A stretch of DNA of 64,000 nucleotides from Heterohyrax brucei (lineage: Eukaryota > Chordata > Mammalia > Hyracoidea > Procaviidae): assembly GCA_028571685.1 (NCBI GenBank), contig CM053158.1, forward strand, positions 50,328,501 to 50,392,500. The letters run 5' to 3'. A program made the translations under genes and the position numbers. Of the stretch, positions 22,229-32,749 are shown one piece after another. A model generated the notes under the pieces. The model was not told the origin of the DNA, did not search any database, and was given only the letters and a program-made list of their open reading frames with translations. How positions within the stretch are numbered: the first letter of the stretch is position 1; every line of letters starts with the position of its first letter.

Positions 22229-22475
22229 CTGCCTTATAACAGTAGCAGTTCATTAAGGAGGGGCCGCTGAACCCCGTTGCTTCATTTGGCACCGCTGATC
22301 TAATGAGCTGTAAATCCCACAGATGCTGCTCCGGGCAGCAGACATAGTAATTTATATCAATTGGTGTGATTAGAGGAAGCCCTCAATCATTCTGTGGTGT
22401 CTCGTCACAATCTGTCATCGTCTTAATCGGGCGAGCTTCACCCTGAGTTTGTGCTGGGCTGAATACAGTGTGCTT
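22229..22475. promoter_or_regulatory. Candidate developmental enhancer (single-copy block)
   Basis: Repeat-free sequence dense in homeodomain cores and similar sites: 'ctgatctaatgagctg', 'catagtaatttatatcaatt', a T-box-like 'ggtgtgatta', 'ctcaatcattctg' and 'gtcttaatcggg'. No frame is shared across it. The mix of TAAT cores in otherwise G+C-balanced text is typical of conserved non-coding enhancers, but conservation itself was not tested. Confidence 0.4.
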
Positions 22476-22609
22476 CTGGATTCTGCTCTAAACTCAAATT
22501 TAAGAGGGAGAAACAGGGCCAAGGAGGAAAGAGCATACAGCCTCACAGCGGTGAGGATGTGCTCCTTGCATTTGCCTCGGAGGGAGACTGGCTGAGGGGA
22601 GTATCCACC

Positions 22610-22775
22610 AGGGCCCCAGGCTGGACTCCTGGGATGTGAGTTCCTGCTCTGCTCCTTATAAGCAGGTGGGCTTGGAAAAGTTACTTCATCCCTTGGTGCC
22701 TCAGTTTCCTCATCTGTAACAAGGGTACATACCCCATACAGTTGTTGGGAGGATTAAATGTGTTAACATTTGTAA
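22610..22775 (+). mobile_element. MIR, good core
   Basis: 'ctgctctgctccttataagc', 'gcctcagtttcctcatctgt', 'ttgggaggattaaatg' follow the MIR consensus in sense. Confidence 0.85.
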
Positions 22776-22949
22776 ATTTAGAAACACAGCTGCTGCGCAT
22801 AGCATTTGTCAGATACATAAGTTCTCTAATTTATTATTTCTGTCTGCTTCCAAAAAGGCTCTGGGTTTCGACCATCAAAGACACAGAGACTGAGAAATTC
22901 AAGAACCATGGAAGGAAAGATGTAAGGAGAGGAGGTTGTCAGCTGACAT

Positions 22950-23130
22950 ATTGTTGTTTGTTGTTAGGTGCCGTCGAGTCATAGCCACCCTGTGTACACC
23001 AGAATGAAACACTGCTCAGTTCTGTGCCATTCTCATGATCACTGCTATGCTTAAGACCATTGTTGCAGTCACTGTGTCATTCTCTCTTGCTGAGGATCTT
23101 CCTGTTTTTCACCAACCCTCTACTGAGGTA
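22950..23130 (-). mobile_element. RTE LINE 3' end, antisense
   Basis: 'tgttgttaggtgccgtcgag', 'gaatgaaacactgctcagtt', 'ttgctgaggatcttcctgtt' match the 3' end of the RTE at 11798. Only about 180 bp remain (5' truncated). Confidence 0.88.
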
Positions 23131-23154
23131 CAAAACAGGACTTTTGTGGTTGTA

Positions 23155-23645
23155 AGGAATATTTATTCATTCAACAGCTACTTATTGAGTACCTCCCATG
23201 CACCATGAACCAGGCTCCATACCCATTGCCAAGCTCGTAACAGTGACCTCATGGGACTTACAGTTAAGCATAGGGGTGCACACAAAGCACAAATGAGCAA
23301 ACAAATAATTTCAGAGAGTGATATAAGCTATGGAGATGTAGAGTGGAATGAAAGAAGAGCAGGGTGGGCCAACATTAGATTAGATGATCAGGAAAACCCT
23401 CTCTGAGGAGATGACATGAAAAGGAAGTCCCAGCCACACACAGCTCTGGGAGAAGGATATTCCACACTGAGAGAGCAACAAGTGCAAAGGCCCTGAGGTG
23501 TGTGGAAGGAACAGCAAGAAGGCTGGAACAGAATGAGCAAAGGAGAGAATGAAACAAGGCCAGTGTGAGTTCATTAGACAAGGCCAGATCATACAGAACG
23601 TTGTTGGTCATGATGGAGAGTTCAGTTTTCATGCCAAGTACCTCA
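23155..23645 (+). mobile_element. L2 LINE 3' end, sense
   Basis: Long, well-ordered L2: 'caacagctacttattgagta', 'gggagaaggatattccacac', 'caagtgcaaaggccctgagg', 'aaggccagatcata'. About 490 bp. Confidence 0.85.
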
Positions 23646-23689
23646 AGGGCTTTAAGTGGACAACTGACATACCTAGTCTGCTTTACATT

Positions 23690-24150
23690 TTAAGAAGTTT
23701 AGAAACCTATCTCAAAGTAGCTTAAATAAAAGTTTTGGAAACTTATTAAAAAACCATGAGGGTGTCTCAGGGAAGTCATGGGCAGGAATAGAGCTGGGCC
23801 TCTTGCACTGAAAGGCTGCTTCTTTATCCTCATGCTGGTTTTCCCTGTAGCCCTGCCTTCTGGCCCCTCCCTAACCAGTCCACATGCATGAATATGGCTG
23901 TCATCTGCTCCTGGGTTTTTTTCAATCAACTTCTACAGTTGAGGCGTCTTGAGGGTGATGCATCTCTCAGTTTTAACTCTGGTTGGACTTCAGGCCTGAC
24001 TTGAGCCAAGAGTCATTCCTACACCTGTGAGTGGTGGCCAAGAACAGAGTGTAGGAAGTAGACTCTATTGTCTCAGAATTGATTAGGTGTCTCTTTCCTG
24101 GGCCAATCAGGTATGGCCAGAGTAGGGTGGGATCACTCTGTACAACCTGG
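23690..24150. repeat. Possible unclassified eutherian repeat
   Basis: 'tatctcaaagtagcttaaat' and later 'tgggccaatcaggtatggcc' recall a medium-copy eutherian repeat I cannot name. No coding signal. Confidence 0.3.
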
Positions 24151-24819
24151 CTGCTCCCCAGTGAGGATGGTGGTTGAGGAAAAGTGAGTAGTTCTCAGAA
24201 AGGGTGCTAAGGGTGCAAGGCAGAGTAAACAGTGTGTTCAGGTGACCAGAAAACCTCAGCTAAAGAAATGTACTTAGAATATAGTTAGCTTAGAATTTAG
24301 CTCTGAGCTTCTTAGCTCTGAGCTTCTGAGTAGCCAGTTCCATAAAGAAACATAAATAGACTTCAGAGTTCTGTTTGGCTAATGAAATAAGCCAGAGCAG
24401 TTCATCAGGAGAAGAAAGCATTTTCTTCCAGTGAAGCTAAGAGGACATTCTTGAGAAGCTCTATATGGAAGGGAAACTTAACAGTAGGAGAAGTGATGCA
24501 TTCCACAGCTGTTTAATGATTTCTCAGGTGATTTACTGTTTCAGAAAGTGTGGAGACTTCCTTCTGGTGAGTTCTGAAAAGAGTGGAGGATGTTATTGAA
24601 TTTGGCCATGCTGGAGTTGTGATGGGGGTGGCCTATGTTTATGGGAAACCCAAGTAATGACCTGTTATGGTTCTTGCTGATGATCTCACTGCTTCTTGAA
24701 GACTTCAGCCAAGGGGTAGAACCTCAAGTGTCTACAGGGCCAGGACGATGAGTGTGAAATCTGCTCGGCATAAAGAAAATCTTATGCTAAAGAGCAGCTA
24801 ACGACCCATTGCAGGTGGC
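24151..24819. other. Single-copy stretch
   Basis: No feature seen, except a short tandem copy of 'ttagctctgagcttct' at about 24298-24328. Confidence 0.45.
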
Positions 24820-25035
24820 GAGGAAGCCCTGGGAAGTAGCTGCTCCTTATGGGTAGTGCAAACAGATGAGTGCTCAACTACCAGCTGCCAGGTTGGCAGT
24901 TTAAACCCACCCAGACAGACCCGGTGATCGGCTTCTGAAAGGTCACAGCCATACAAACCATATGGAACAGTTCTGCTCTGCACAGACGGAGTCTCTGTGA
25001 GTCAGAATTGATTCCATGGCAACTAACAGCAATAC
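24820..25035 (+). mobile_element. AfroSINE, long form
   Basis: 'ggaagccctgggaagtagct' head, 'ggcagtttaaacccacccag' (B box), 'ggcttctgaaaggtcacagc' long-form block, tail 'attccatggcaactaacagc'. Confidence 0.85.
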
Positions 25036-25081
25036 CTCTGCCTTATTGTTGCCTGTTGAGCATAACGATTTCCCAAGAAGC

Positions 25082-25206
25082 CCAAACAAACCAAACGCAT
25101 TGCTGTTGAGTTGACTCGTACTCAGGGAGACCCTATAGAACATAGTGGAACTGCCCCGGGCTGTTGCCTACACCTGTAGCTCTTAACCACTGTGCCCAGG
25201 GCTCCA
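25082..25206 (-). mobile_element. AfroSINE, minus strand, internally shortened
   Basis: Left 'caaaccaaacgcattgctgt', right 'tagctcttaaccactgtgcc'. The central part is shorter than usual. Confidence 0.85.
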
Positions 25207-25540
25207 AAGATTTTTCAAGAAAAACCAGAAATTCTGGATTGTTAAAATGTGAAGGCTTCCATTTTAAATGTTTGCCAAACACAATACAGATGAGGAGTGA
25301 ACGTGGCTCACAGGGCAAGCACGTGCAGGTTTTTGGCGTCGTGTCTGGTGTCTTGGTCTGCTCTCTCATTAGCTGTATGGAACACAACGGCTCAGCCAGA
25401 TTTTCGGCCCAAACTGGGCACAACAAGTGGCCCACGTGCAGATGTTCTGTGGCCTGAGGAGAGCCCCAGAGACCCTAACTAAGAGTGTAGCTACCTTCTT
25501 TTTTTACTGCCTTAGTCCCTGTAATACTGGCAAGAAACAA
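25207..25540. other. Single-copy stretch
   Basis: No recognised element; overlapping frames of about 100 codons on both strands without family match. Confidence 0.4.
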
Positions 25541-26500
25541 CATCTAATCACCTCTAACTTCACAAGGGAAACCCTAGCGGTGTAGTGGTTAAGAGCTAGA
25601 GCTGCTAACCAAAAGGCTGACAGTTTGATCCCCCAAGTGCTCCTTGGAAACTCTATGGAGGTAGTTCTAGTCTACCTTATAGGGTTGCTGTTAGGCAGAA
25701 TTGACTCAATGGCAACAGGTTTGGTGTCTTTTTTTTAGCTTCACAAGAGGGAGGAGGATAAAAGATGAACAGCCCAAGGCTGATTCCAGTGAGGCAGAAG
25801 TCAAACATGTCTCCTCTCTCCACCTTCTGTACCGATTCTAACATCAACCATCCCTTTCATGGTGCACTCTGCTTGTGCGCTGGGTTTGATAATTTATCAC
25901 AGTGGTTACATAGAACACACCCACAATGCTCATGGTGATAGGGTTTATTAGGGTAGTAACAGGTTCCAGTTTAGGCTGAAGAATACACAGAGTACAGTTC
26001 ATTCCTTGGGACAGCCTCTTCCCAGTCATGCCCATAAAGTCACCTCTCTCTGACCTCAGAATCTGACCTGCATAGGGAAGTGTTACAAACCTCTTTTAAG
26101 CTTAGCCAGTATGTGCCCAGAGGCACCCAGTCTGCCAGTAAGCCTTGGCCCTCAGCTTTCATGCTCTGTGGGCCAGAAAGTCTACTTTGCTGTCTCCTGC
26201 CTGTCTGTCCTGCCACTGCTTTTCAGTGTCTTTGTTGTTAAGCCCCTCTGTCTCCTGATTCCAGGAGCTTCTCAGCACAGGGACCCCAGGTCCAAACAAT
26301 GTGCTCCACTATGAGCTGTTCTTCAGGGGCGGTGGTAGGATCCTCTCCTTCCTGCCTCTAGAATGGCTCATTTCAAGCCTAGCAGGATGGCCCAACTGAC
26401 CAATCCCTTGTGTGGGCCCGGGTTACCCTGTTTTCACAGTTGGTGGGGTTAAGAAGACCGTGACAAGAAGAGGCCACGCAAAAGTGCTCCACTGTACCAC
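25540..26500 (-). mobile_element. LTR-like repeat copy 1 (fossil), antisense
   Basis: Matches copy 2 (about 26690-27640) over most of its length in the same order: 'aaggctgattcc', 'agtggttacatagaac', 'gggtttattagggtag' (antisense of a polyadenylation signal), 'cctctagaatggctcattt', 'ctgaccaatcccttgtg'. It carries an AfroSINE (25567-25738). ERVL-type LTR is my best guess; ends are approximate. Confidence 0.5.
25567..25738 (+). mobile_element. AfroSINE with 9-bp target duplication
   Basis: Full-length copy ending in a T run, flanked by identical 'cttcacaag' at 25558-25566 and 25739-25747. Clean retroposition signature. Confidence 0.92.
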
Positions 26501-26689
26501 TTCTTACTCTTTTAGTATCTGGGTTTAGCCCTAGGTTTCTAGTGGTGACTAAAGCGGACCCATCCTTACTCTCAGGGAGTTTATATTCCAGTCAGGAAGC
26601 CAGACTACCTAATTACATAATTAGCTGGTTAATCAAAGTTAGAGGTGCCAAGAGGCAGCTGATTAGAGTATTTTGAATGGGATCTTTAA
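26501..26689 (+). mobile_element. L2-like fragment between two LTR-like copies
   Basis: 'cttactctcagggagtttat' and 'attccagtcaggaagcc' look like the L2 3' region. Otherwise unremarkable. Confidence 0.4.
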
Positions 26690-27640
26690 CTAGGCATAAA
26701 AATGGCACAGTGGAGGCATATTACCCATGGAGATTGAGAATTATTATCAGCATTAATAGCCCAAAGCTGATTCCTATCAAGCAGAGATCAAATGTAGCTC
26801 TAGCCTCCAACCCTTTTACCAGTGCTGACACTAGCTGTCCCTCCCAGGGCACTCTTGACTTCTCTGTGGGGTCTGAGAATTCATTGCAGTGGTCACACAG
26901 AACTCACAGGCAATGTCCACAGTTTGGGGGTTTGCTGGGGAAGTTACAGTTCAGGATCAGGAATGCCAGGGATACAATCCTTTGACCAGGATAGCCTCTC
27001 CACTGTGTCTACAGTCAGGCCTCTTTCTGCCCTTCAGCTCTGCCTCTGCCCCATTTGGCAACTGTCTCAAAGCTCTTTGGCTCCACCAGTAAGTGCTCAG
27101 GGCATCTACACTGCCAGCAAGCCTCGGTCTGAAGGTTTTCAACTCTGGCTACTTAGGTCAGCACGTCTGCTGTGGTCACCTCACGTGGTGGTCAGATAGC
27201 TCACTGTACTGTTTCCCACTAGTCGTCTAGTTCGGCTGCTGTCATTTGTCTGCGCTTCTGACCATTTTGCACCATCTCTGGTGTTACAGCCCCCTCCTCT
27301 CCTCTTTTCCTGTTTCCTAGCTCTGAGAGGTTCTCATTACAGAGATCCCGGATCCAAAGGACGCACTCCACTCCCACTTCTTCTTTTTTGTGTGTAGCAA
27401 GTTTGTCCCTTTCTGCCTCTGGGATGGCTTATTAAGTCTAGTGGGTTGGATGGCAAAACTGACCAATCCCCTCATTAGGGTTCCATATACCTTATTTGCA
27501 TGGTCCTACCCCCAAGGGTGTGGCCTGCCTTTTTTTGCATGAATAGCAAGCTGTCCAGTCATCTTGGTGGACCATGAGCACCTTATTTGCATAGTCCAAT
27601 CAAATCATTTGGTGAGAGTTACAAGACCATGGTGAAAAAC
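26690..27640 (-). mobile_element. LTR-like repeat copy 2 (fossil), antisense
   Basis: Same element as at 25540-26500: 'cccaaagctgattcct', 'cagtggtcacacagaactca', 'gatggcttattaag', 'ctgaccaatcccctcatta'. Extra A+T-rich text at its right end includes two 'cttatttgcat' octamer-like sites (about 27495 and 27580). Confidence 0.5.
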
Positions 27641-27900
27641 ACCACCTCAAAGTGATTCACTGCACTGTGCTAGGTCTACGGGGTTCAGGGCAAATTTCCT
27701 TCAGGAAGTGGCATGAGCTGAGACATTGGGTAGGAATTGGGGATGGAGAGGACAAATGTGATTCCAGACAAAGGAAGCCACTGTGGTGGACCTGAGATGG
27801 AAAGAAACTTAACAGAGGAGGACAGTTGTCCCATGGAGCTGGGGGCAAAGAGCCAGGCCTGATTTTGCAGACTTTGTTGAAGACTTTGAGTGATTAAAAA
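27641..27900 (+). mobile_element. L2 fragment, sense
   Basis: 'caggaagtggcatgagctga' then 'attccagacaaaggaagcca' and 'gattttgcagactttgttga' resemble the L2 3' end. Diverged. Confidence 0.5.
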
Positions 27901-27959
27901 AAACTTTATCCTAAATTTAGTAATGTGGCAAAAGGGAAGGTCCTTTCAATGTTGGACTT

Positions 27960-28173
27960 AAAAAAAAAAAAACCCAAACATGTTGCAATGGAATCTACTT
28001 AAATTCACAGTGGCCTCGTGTGTTACGGAGTAGAACTGTTCTACAGGGTTTCCTTGGTGTCATCTTGGTGGAAGCTGTTTGCCAGGCCTTTCTTCTGTGG
28101 ACCTGCTGGGTGGGGTCACTCAGCAAGCCTTACAGTTAGCAGTCAGGTGCAAACTGTGTAGGCCACCGACAGT
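27960..28173 (-). mobile_element. AfroSINE, long form, minus strand
   Basis: Left A-run and 'gttgcaatggaatctactta' are the tail; 'ccaggcctttcttctgtgga' is the long-form block; 'ttacagttagcagtcaggtg' is the head. Confidence 0.8.
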
Positions 28174-28328
28174 CTCTTAATGTCAGAGTAGACCATTATT
28201 TATCAGGCCCACCCAAATATTACTTAAATCTCTGTGAAGGCAGTGCCTTTGATTGCACTGTTTTTTGCTAATTGGGCCCAATCGCTATGAAATTATGTGT
28301 AAATTTGTAGATAATTGTCTTAAGACAT

Positions 28329-28964
28329 TGTCTTAGGCTGGGTTTTCTAGGGAAGCAAAACCAGTAACACGTGTAGGTACAAGGAAAGATTTATAATATA
28401 TAGATCAATAGATAGATAGATACAAATATAGGAAACAGCTCACATAATCACAGAAGCTAAATGTCCCAAGCTCTGGCACAAGCCTCACATGGCCACAGAA
28501 GCTGAGGAACCCAAAGTCAGCAAGTCAGAGACCAGAGTTCTAGATCCCTGGTTGTGTAGGTCAGTGGATCCCAAGCTGGTGGCGAGACGAAGCAACAGAG
28601 CCTGGCAAAACCAGGATCAGCAGGTCAGGGAGCAGGAGCGGGCAGAGGCTGGCAAACCCAGGATCGGCAGGTCAGGGAGCAGGAGCGGGCAGAGGCTGGC
28701 GAACCCAGGATCGGCAGGTCAGGGAGCAGGACTCTCAAGTGCCGACTGTAAGGACTGATGAGTCCAACAGCTGCTAGTTAAGTCCCGGAACCAGACGCTG
28801 GAACAAGAGAGCAGGAGCTCCTGGCCACGTGAGCGACCAGCAGCCGTAGTAAAAGGTCACAAGATGAGAGCCGAGGGGCAGGGAGCCACCACAAACCTCA
28901 CCCTGCCACTTAATACAGCAGCTAAATATGTAGTAGACAAGTTGACATAATCCTGACCACCACA
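28329..28964 (-). mobile_element. ERVL (MLT2-like) solo LTR fossil with perfect 5-bp duplication
   Basis: Starts 'tgtcttaggctgggttttct' and ends 'taatcctgaccaccaca', the antisense ends of MLT2-type ERVL LTRs. Identical 'gacat' flanks at 28324-28328 and 28965-28969. 636 bp, carrying an internal 47-bp tandem repeat. It looks like an intact insertion of one LTR. Confidence 0.8.
28602..28730. repeat. 47-bp minisatellite, 2.7 copies
   Basis: Unit starts 'ctggcaaaaccaggatcagc' at 28602 and recurs at 28649 and 28696 with only a few changes. Lies within the ERVL LTR, so it is a local expansion of LTR sequence. It opens an 89-codon frame by chance. Confidence 0.93.
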
Positions 28965-29139
28965 GACATACAGGTGATTTCTGTCTGAAAAGAAAAAATA
29001 ACACTAAAGGCTAACGGTTTTATTGTCCTGAAGATCATTTGTCATTTTTATTTCTAAATTTGAAAAACAAATAGATAAATACAAATTTGTTTTGGTACAC
29101 CTTTCCTGAGGCACCATATAAAGCCTGTCATCAAATGCT

Positions 29140-29770
29140 CCTGAGTCAGGCCCCAGCCACACTACTGGTCCGCTTGTTAATGAGTTAAGTATATTTGTGA
29201 CTCATGTTTATTCTGTATTTGTGTAAGAGTCAGATTTTTGTCTTCTGAAATGATTCTTTGACACAATCTTCTCCTCAGTGTAATGAGGTGTGATGGAGGC
29301 TCTAAACAGACAACTGGCGTGACCAAATCTGCTTGCGGACGCCACCGTTAATGTGCTTCTGGGAAAAGTGAGAGACCTAGGCTCCTATTTTTACCTCCCA
29401 GTGGGGGGCTTCACCTCTGGGGAAAAATAACTGGTTTGGTTGAGGATCAATCTGCTGTTGTTATTGTCAAGGGTCGGCTTATCACAGGATCTTTCTACAA
29501 ACACCAGGGACACTAATCATTGCCGGGTCCATTTTGTTAAGGTTTAAAGCAGCGGATGATAATTTATTGTAATGAGAGCTAAACTAATGAACTCCACTTA
29601 CAATTAAAATGTTTTAGAAAGCTTTCTTTTCTCCTGGGTCTCCCCAGGAGGCCGAGCTCTGACAAAAGCTGGAACCACTCTGCCACTGGGTAGATTAGTC
29701 ATTGACTGTGTCAAGTGTCAGAAGACAGGCCATCTCTTTAAAGTGATTAAAGAAAAAAAAAAAAGAGAGG
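29140..29770. promoter_or_regulatory. Candidate developmental enhancer block
   Basis: Repeat-free and rich in homeodomain-like cores: 'gttaatgagttaagt', 'gacactaatcattgccggg', 'gataatttattgtaatgaga', 'ctaaactaatgaac', 'cttacaattaaaatg'. There is also a MEIS/TGIF-like 'ctgtgtcaagtgtcag' near 29706 and an HNF/FOX-like 'tctttctacaaacacc' near 29490. No open frame covers it. The function is inferred only from site density. Confidence 0.4.
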
Positions 29771-30049
29771 GAAAAATACCAGCATCCATTTCCATAAATT
29801 ATTGACTATGAATTTAAAATCATCTCATTGGAGAAGTGTTGAAATTGCACACGCTAATTGGAGAGTCGGGGACACAGGGTTAGGAACGCAGAGAAGAGCC
29901 TGGTCACATTCGCTCCAGAGACTTCTGGTCACCAGGAGGGTGACATGCAAGCTGGGCAGACACAGCGACCCAGCTGGAGCCTCAGATAGGAAAGCCAACG
30001 CGTGGGGCACCTGCGGTCCTGCCAGCACCTTACCTGTTACCTCCTTTAA

Positions 30050-30205
30050 TGCTCTGAAGGAGTCCGTCATCACCTGGCCTCGGGTGAGGAAACTGGTTCT
30101 CTGAGAGAAGGGATGCTCCGGATCTCACGCAGCTCCTAGGTGGTCGAGGGGAGTTTTGAATCCAGATGCTGTGGATTCAACATGCCAGCGTGCCTTCTTC
30201 TGAGT
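30050..30205 (-). mobile_element. Possible MIR, antisense
   Basis: 'ctcgggtgaggaaactggtt' followed by 'gagttttgaatccagatgct' fits the diverged reverse MIR order. Confidence 0.45.
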
Positions 30206-30300
30206 TGCAAACATTCTTCCTTTCCATTGTCTTTTTCTCTTTGATAAAAATTGTCCGAACTAATATGGCAAAGAAACCATGACCCCGCAGAGTTAACACC

Positions 30301-30394
30301 CAGCTCTAGGCAGTTGACAGAGAGTTGGGAAATTACCAGTCTTCCTCCAGCTCTAGGCAGTTGACAGAGAGTTGGGAAATTACCAGTCTTCCCC
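30301..30394. repeat. Tandem duplication of a 47-bp unit
   Basis: Positions 30301-30347 and 30348-30394 are identical except for one base ('cttcctc' against 'cttcccc'). The near identity in otherwise diverged DNA points to a recent event. Confidence 0.97.
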
Positions 30395-30419
30395 CAGCCT
30401 TCTCCTGCTCTCATTTCTT

Positions 30420-30965
30420 TTTTCCATAAATACATTTTACTCAAGATTTTGCTCAGGTATCATCTACTTGGTAAGACCTACCGTGACCACCCTATTTAAA
30501 ATTACAGGTTGCATACAGCCCTGGGTCTTCTTGACTGTTAAACTATTCTAGATTGTCTTTTTTCTGTAGTATTTACCTTGTAACAAAAGGATCTTTGGTG
30601 GTGCACTGGTTACATGCTCAGCTGCTAACTGAAGACCAGAGGTTCAAATCCATGAACTGCTCCACAGGAGAATGATGTGGCAGTCTGCGGCTGTAAAGAG
30701 TACAGCTCGAGAACCCTATGGGGCAGTGCTACGCTGTCTTATAGCATCGCTATGAGTCAGAATCGACTTGATGGCAGTGGGTTTGTTTTGGTTTGTATCT
30801 TCTAACGTACTGTGTATTGATTAGCATTTATCACTTGTCTCCCCCCAATAGAATGTAAAGACCGAGAAGGCAAGAATCTATCTCTCTTTTATAAAATGAT
30901 ACAATTTAAGAACCTCGAACAATGCCTAGAATGTAATAGATAATTAGTAAAAAATATTTGTGGTA
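30420..30965 (-). mobile_element. L2 3' end, antisense, split by a SINE
   Basis: Left part 'gctcaggtatcatctacttg', 'ctaccgtgaccaccctattt'; right part 'agcatttatcacttgtctcc', 'atagaatgtaaagaccgaga', 'aacaatgcctagaatgtaat'. AfroSINE inserted at 30589-30797. Confidence 0.8.
30589..30797 (+). mobile_element. AfroSINE, long form
   Basis: 'ggtggtgcactggttacatg', 'gaggttcaaatccatgaact' (B box), long-form block 'gtggcagtctgcggctgtaa', body 'accctatggggcagtgctac', tail 'ggcagtgggtttgttttggt'. Sits within an L2. Confidence 0.92.
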
Positions 30966-31029
30966 TGAATATTTATTATCTATCTACTTAGAGTTTAATG
31001 AAATGGAACAAAGAAAGCAAACCAGTATC

Positions 31030-31190
31030 ACCGTGCGTGCCGTGTGCCAGGCATGTTCTGAGCATGTTCACATGTTCTCCTTCAATCCTCATAGCATAGC
31101 AATTGTTATTATCACCATTTTACAGATGAGAAAACTGAGGCCCACAAAAGTAGAATAACTTGCCCAAGTTTACACAGTTAGGACTTGTTA
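31030..31190 (-). mobile_element. MIR, antisense
   Basis: 'attttacagatgagaaaact', 'gaggcccacaaaagtagaat', 'aacttgcccaagtttacaca' is the classic reverse MIR core. Confidence 0.88.
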
Positions 31191-31510
31191 GAGTCCTAAC
31201 AACTGTTAAGTTATAAATTTCATATCATAAAATGCACCTATGTTCAGTGTACAGTTTTGACAAATGAGTACACCAGTGTAACTGTCACTTCAACAAAGAA
31301 ACAGAACCTTTCTGTCACTCGAGCCATCTCCTTGGGCCACTTAATAGTCAGTGGCTCCCAGCTCCTGGCAACCACTCTTCTAGCTTCTGCCGTTTCTCAT
31401 TGTTTTTGTTAGCTGCTGTTGAGTGTGCCCCTGATGCACGGGGATCCCAGGCACAAAGGAACAAAACTGCCTGGTCCTTTCCATCCTTGTGATTGGTTAT
31501 GGATTGGGCC

Positions 31511-32169
31511 TGTCCCGGATTGAGTTATGTCCCCCTAAAAATGTGTGGATCGGTTTGTCTGGGCCATGATTCCTGGCATTGTGTGATTTTCCTGTAAGTT
31601 GTAAATCCTGCCTCTGTGATGTTAATGAGGAAGGCCAGTTGTGCTGTTAAAGCAGGACTCAGTCTACAAGATGGCACTGAGGCAATCTCTTGGTACACAG
31701 AGGAAAGGGAGGCTAAGCAAAGAGTTGGGGACCTTATATTAGCAGGGAAGAAGCACCAGGAGCAAAGTGCAGCCTTTGGACCAATGGTCCCTACACCTGA
31801 GAAGCTCCTAATCCAGGGGAAGATTGACAAGGACCTTCCTCCAGATCTGGCAGAGACAGAATGTCTTTCTTTGGAGCCAAACTCAAAAACAAACCCACTG
31901 CTATTGAGTCAATTTGAACTCATGGCAACACTATAGGACAGAGTAGAACTGCTCCATAAAGTTTCAAAGAAGTGCTTGGTGGATTTGAACTGCCAACCTT
32001 TTGGTTGCAAATGTAGCACATAACTACTGTGCCACCATGGTTTTCTCCACTGGAGCAGATGTCCTAAATTTGGGCTTTTAGTCAACTTCACTGGGAAGAA
32101 GTCAATTTCTCTTTGTTAAAGCCATCCACTTATGATCTTTTCTGTTATAGAAACGCAGGTAACTGAGAA
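31511..32169 (+). mobile_element. MaLR-type LTR (fossil), carrying a SINE
   Basis: Starts 'tgtcccggattgagttatgt', includes 'gatggcactgaggcaatctc' and 'agaagctcctaatccagggg', ends after 'gttaaagccatccacttatg'. An AfroSINE occupies 31882-32046. Same family as 14343 and 47111. Confidence 0.75.
31882..32046 (-). mobile_element. AfroSINE, minus strand, innermost of a nest
   Basis: 'acaaacccactgctattgag' tail and 'actactgtgccaccatggtt' head. Inserted in the LTR, so the youngest layer of the nest. Confidence 0.9.
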
Positions 32170-32749
32170 AAGGATATGGTGATCCATAGTTTTCATCAGC
32201 TGAAATTTGAAAGTATGCATCCAGGCCTTTCTTCCTAGTCTCTTAGTCTGATAACTCTGCTGAAATCTGTTCAATGTCATAGCAACGCGGAAGCTTCCAC
32301 TGAAGGATAGGTGTTGGCTGTGCATGAGGTGTACTGGCTAAGAAGTGAACTCAGGTCTCTGAGTTCTACCATTCATCCAATGATGCCTCAGTGCCTTTTC
32401 TAGAATGTTCTATAAAACAGGATTACACTGCATGTACTCCTCTATGCATAGTTCCTCCTGCACAGCTTAATCATTTGAAGCTGATCCATGCACATCAATA
32501 GCTCATTCCTTTTTATTACCAGGTGTTATTCTGTTATATGGATATGCCACACTTTGTTTATCCATTCGCCTACTGGTAGACATGTATGTGGATTGTCTTC
32601 AGTTTTTGGCTATCAGGGATAAAGCTGCTGTGAACACTGATGTACGTGTTGTGTGTGAACATACATTTTTATTTCTCTTGGGTAAATACCTAGGAGTATT
32701 GCTGGATTTTCCAAAGTGATGTACCATTTTATATTCCCTTTGGCAATAC

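Larger units (their letters stand above)
31399..32400 (-). mobile_element. tRNA-Gly-headed SINE, minus strand, split by an LTR
   Basis: The 3' part 31399-31510 ('gcacaaaggaacaaaactgc') and the body and head 32170-32400 ('tcttcctagtctcttagtct', 'ggctaagaagtgaactcagg') belong to one SINE. The LTR 31511-32169 lies between them. The head on the minus strand keeps the tRNA-Gly B box. Confidence 0.7.

Noticed and set aside
25540-27640. A provirus bounded by two LTRs
   Set aside because: The space between the copies is only about 190 bp of L2-like DNA with no retroviral content.
28489-28758. 89-codon repetitive frame (repeat protein?)
   Set aside because: It is the translation of a 47-bp minisatellite inside an LTR.
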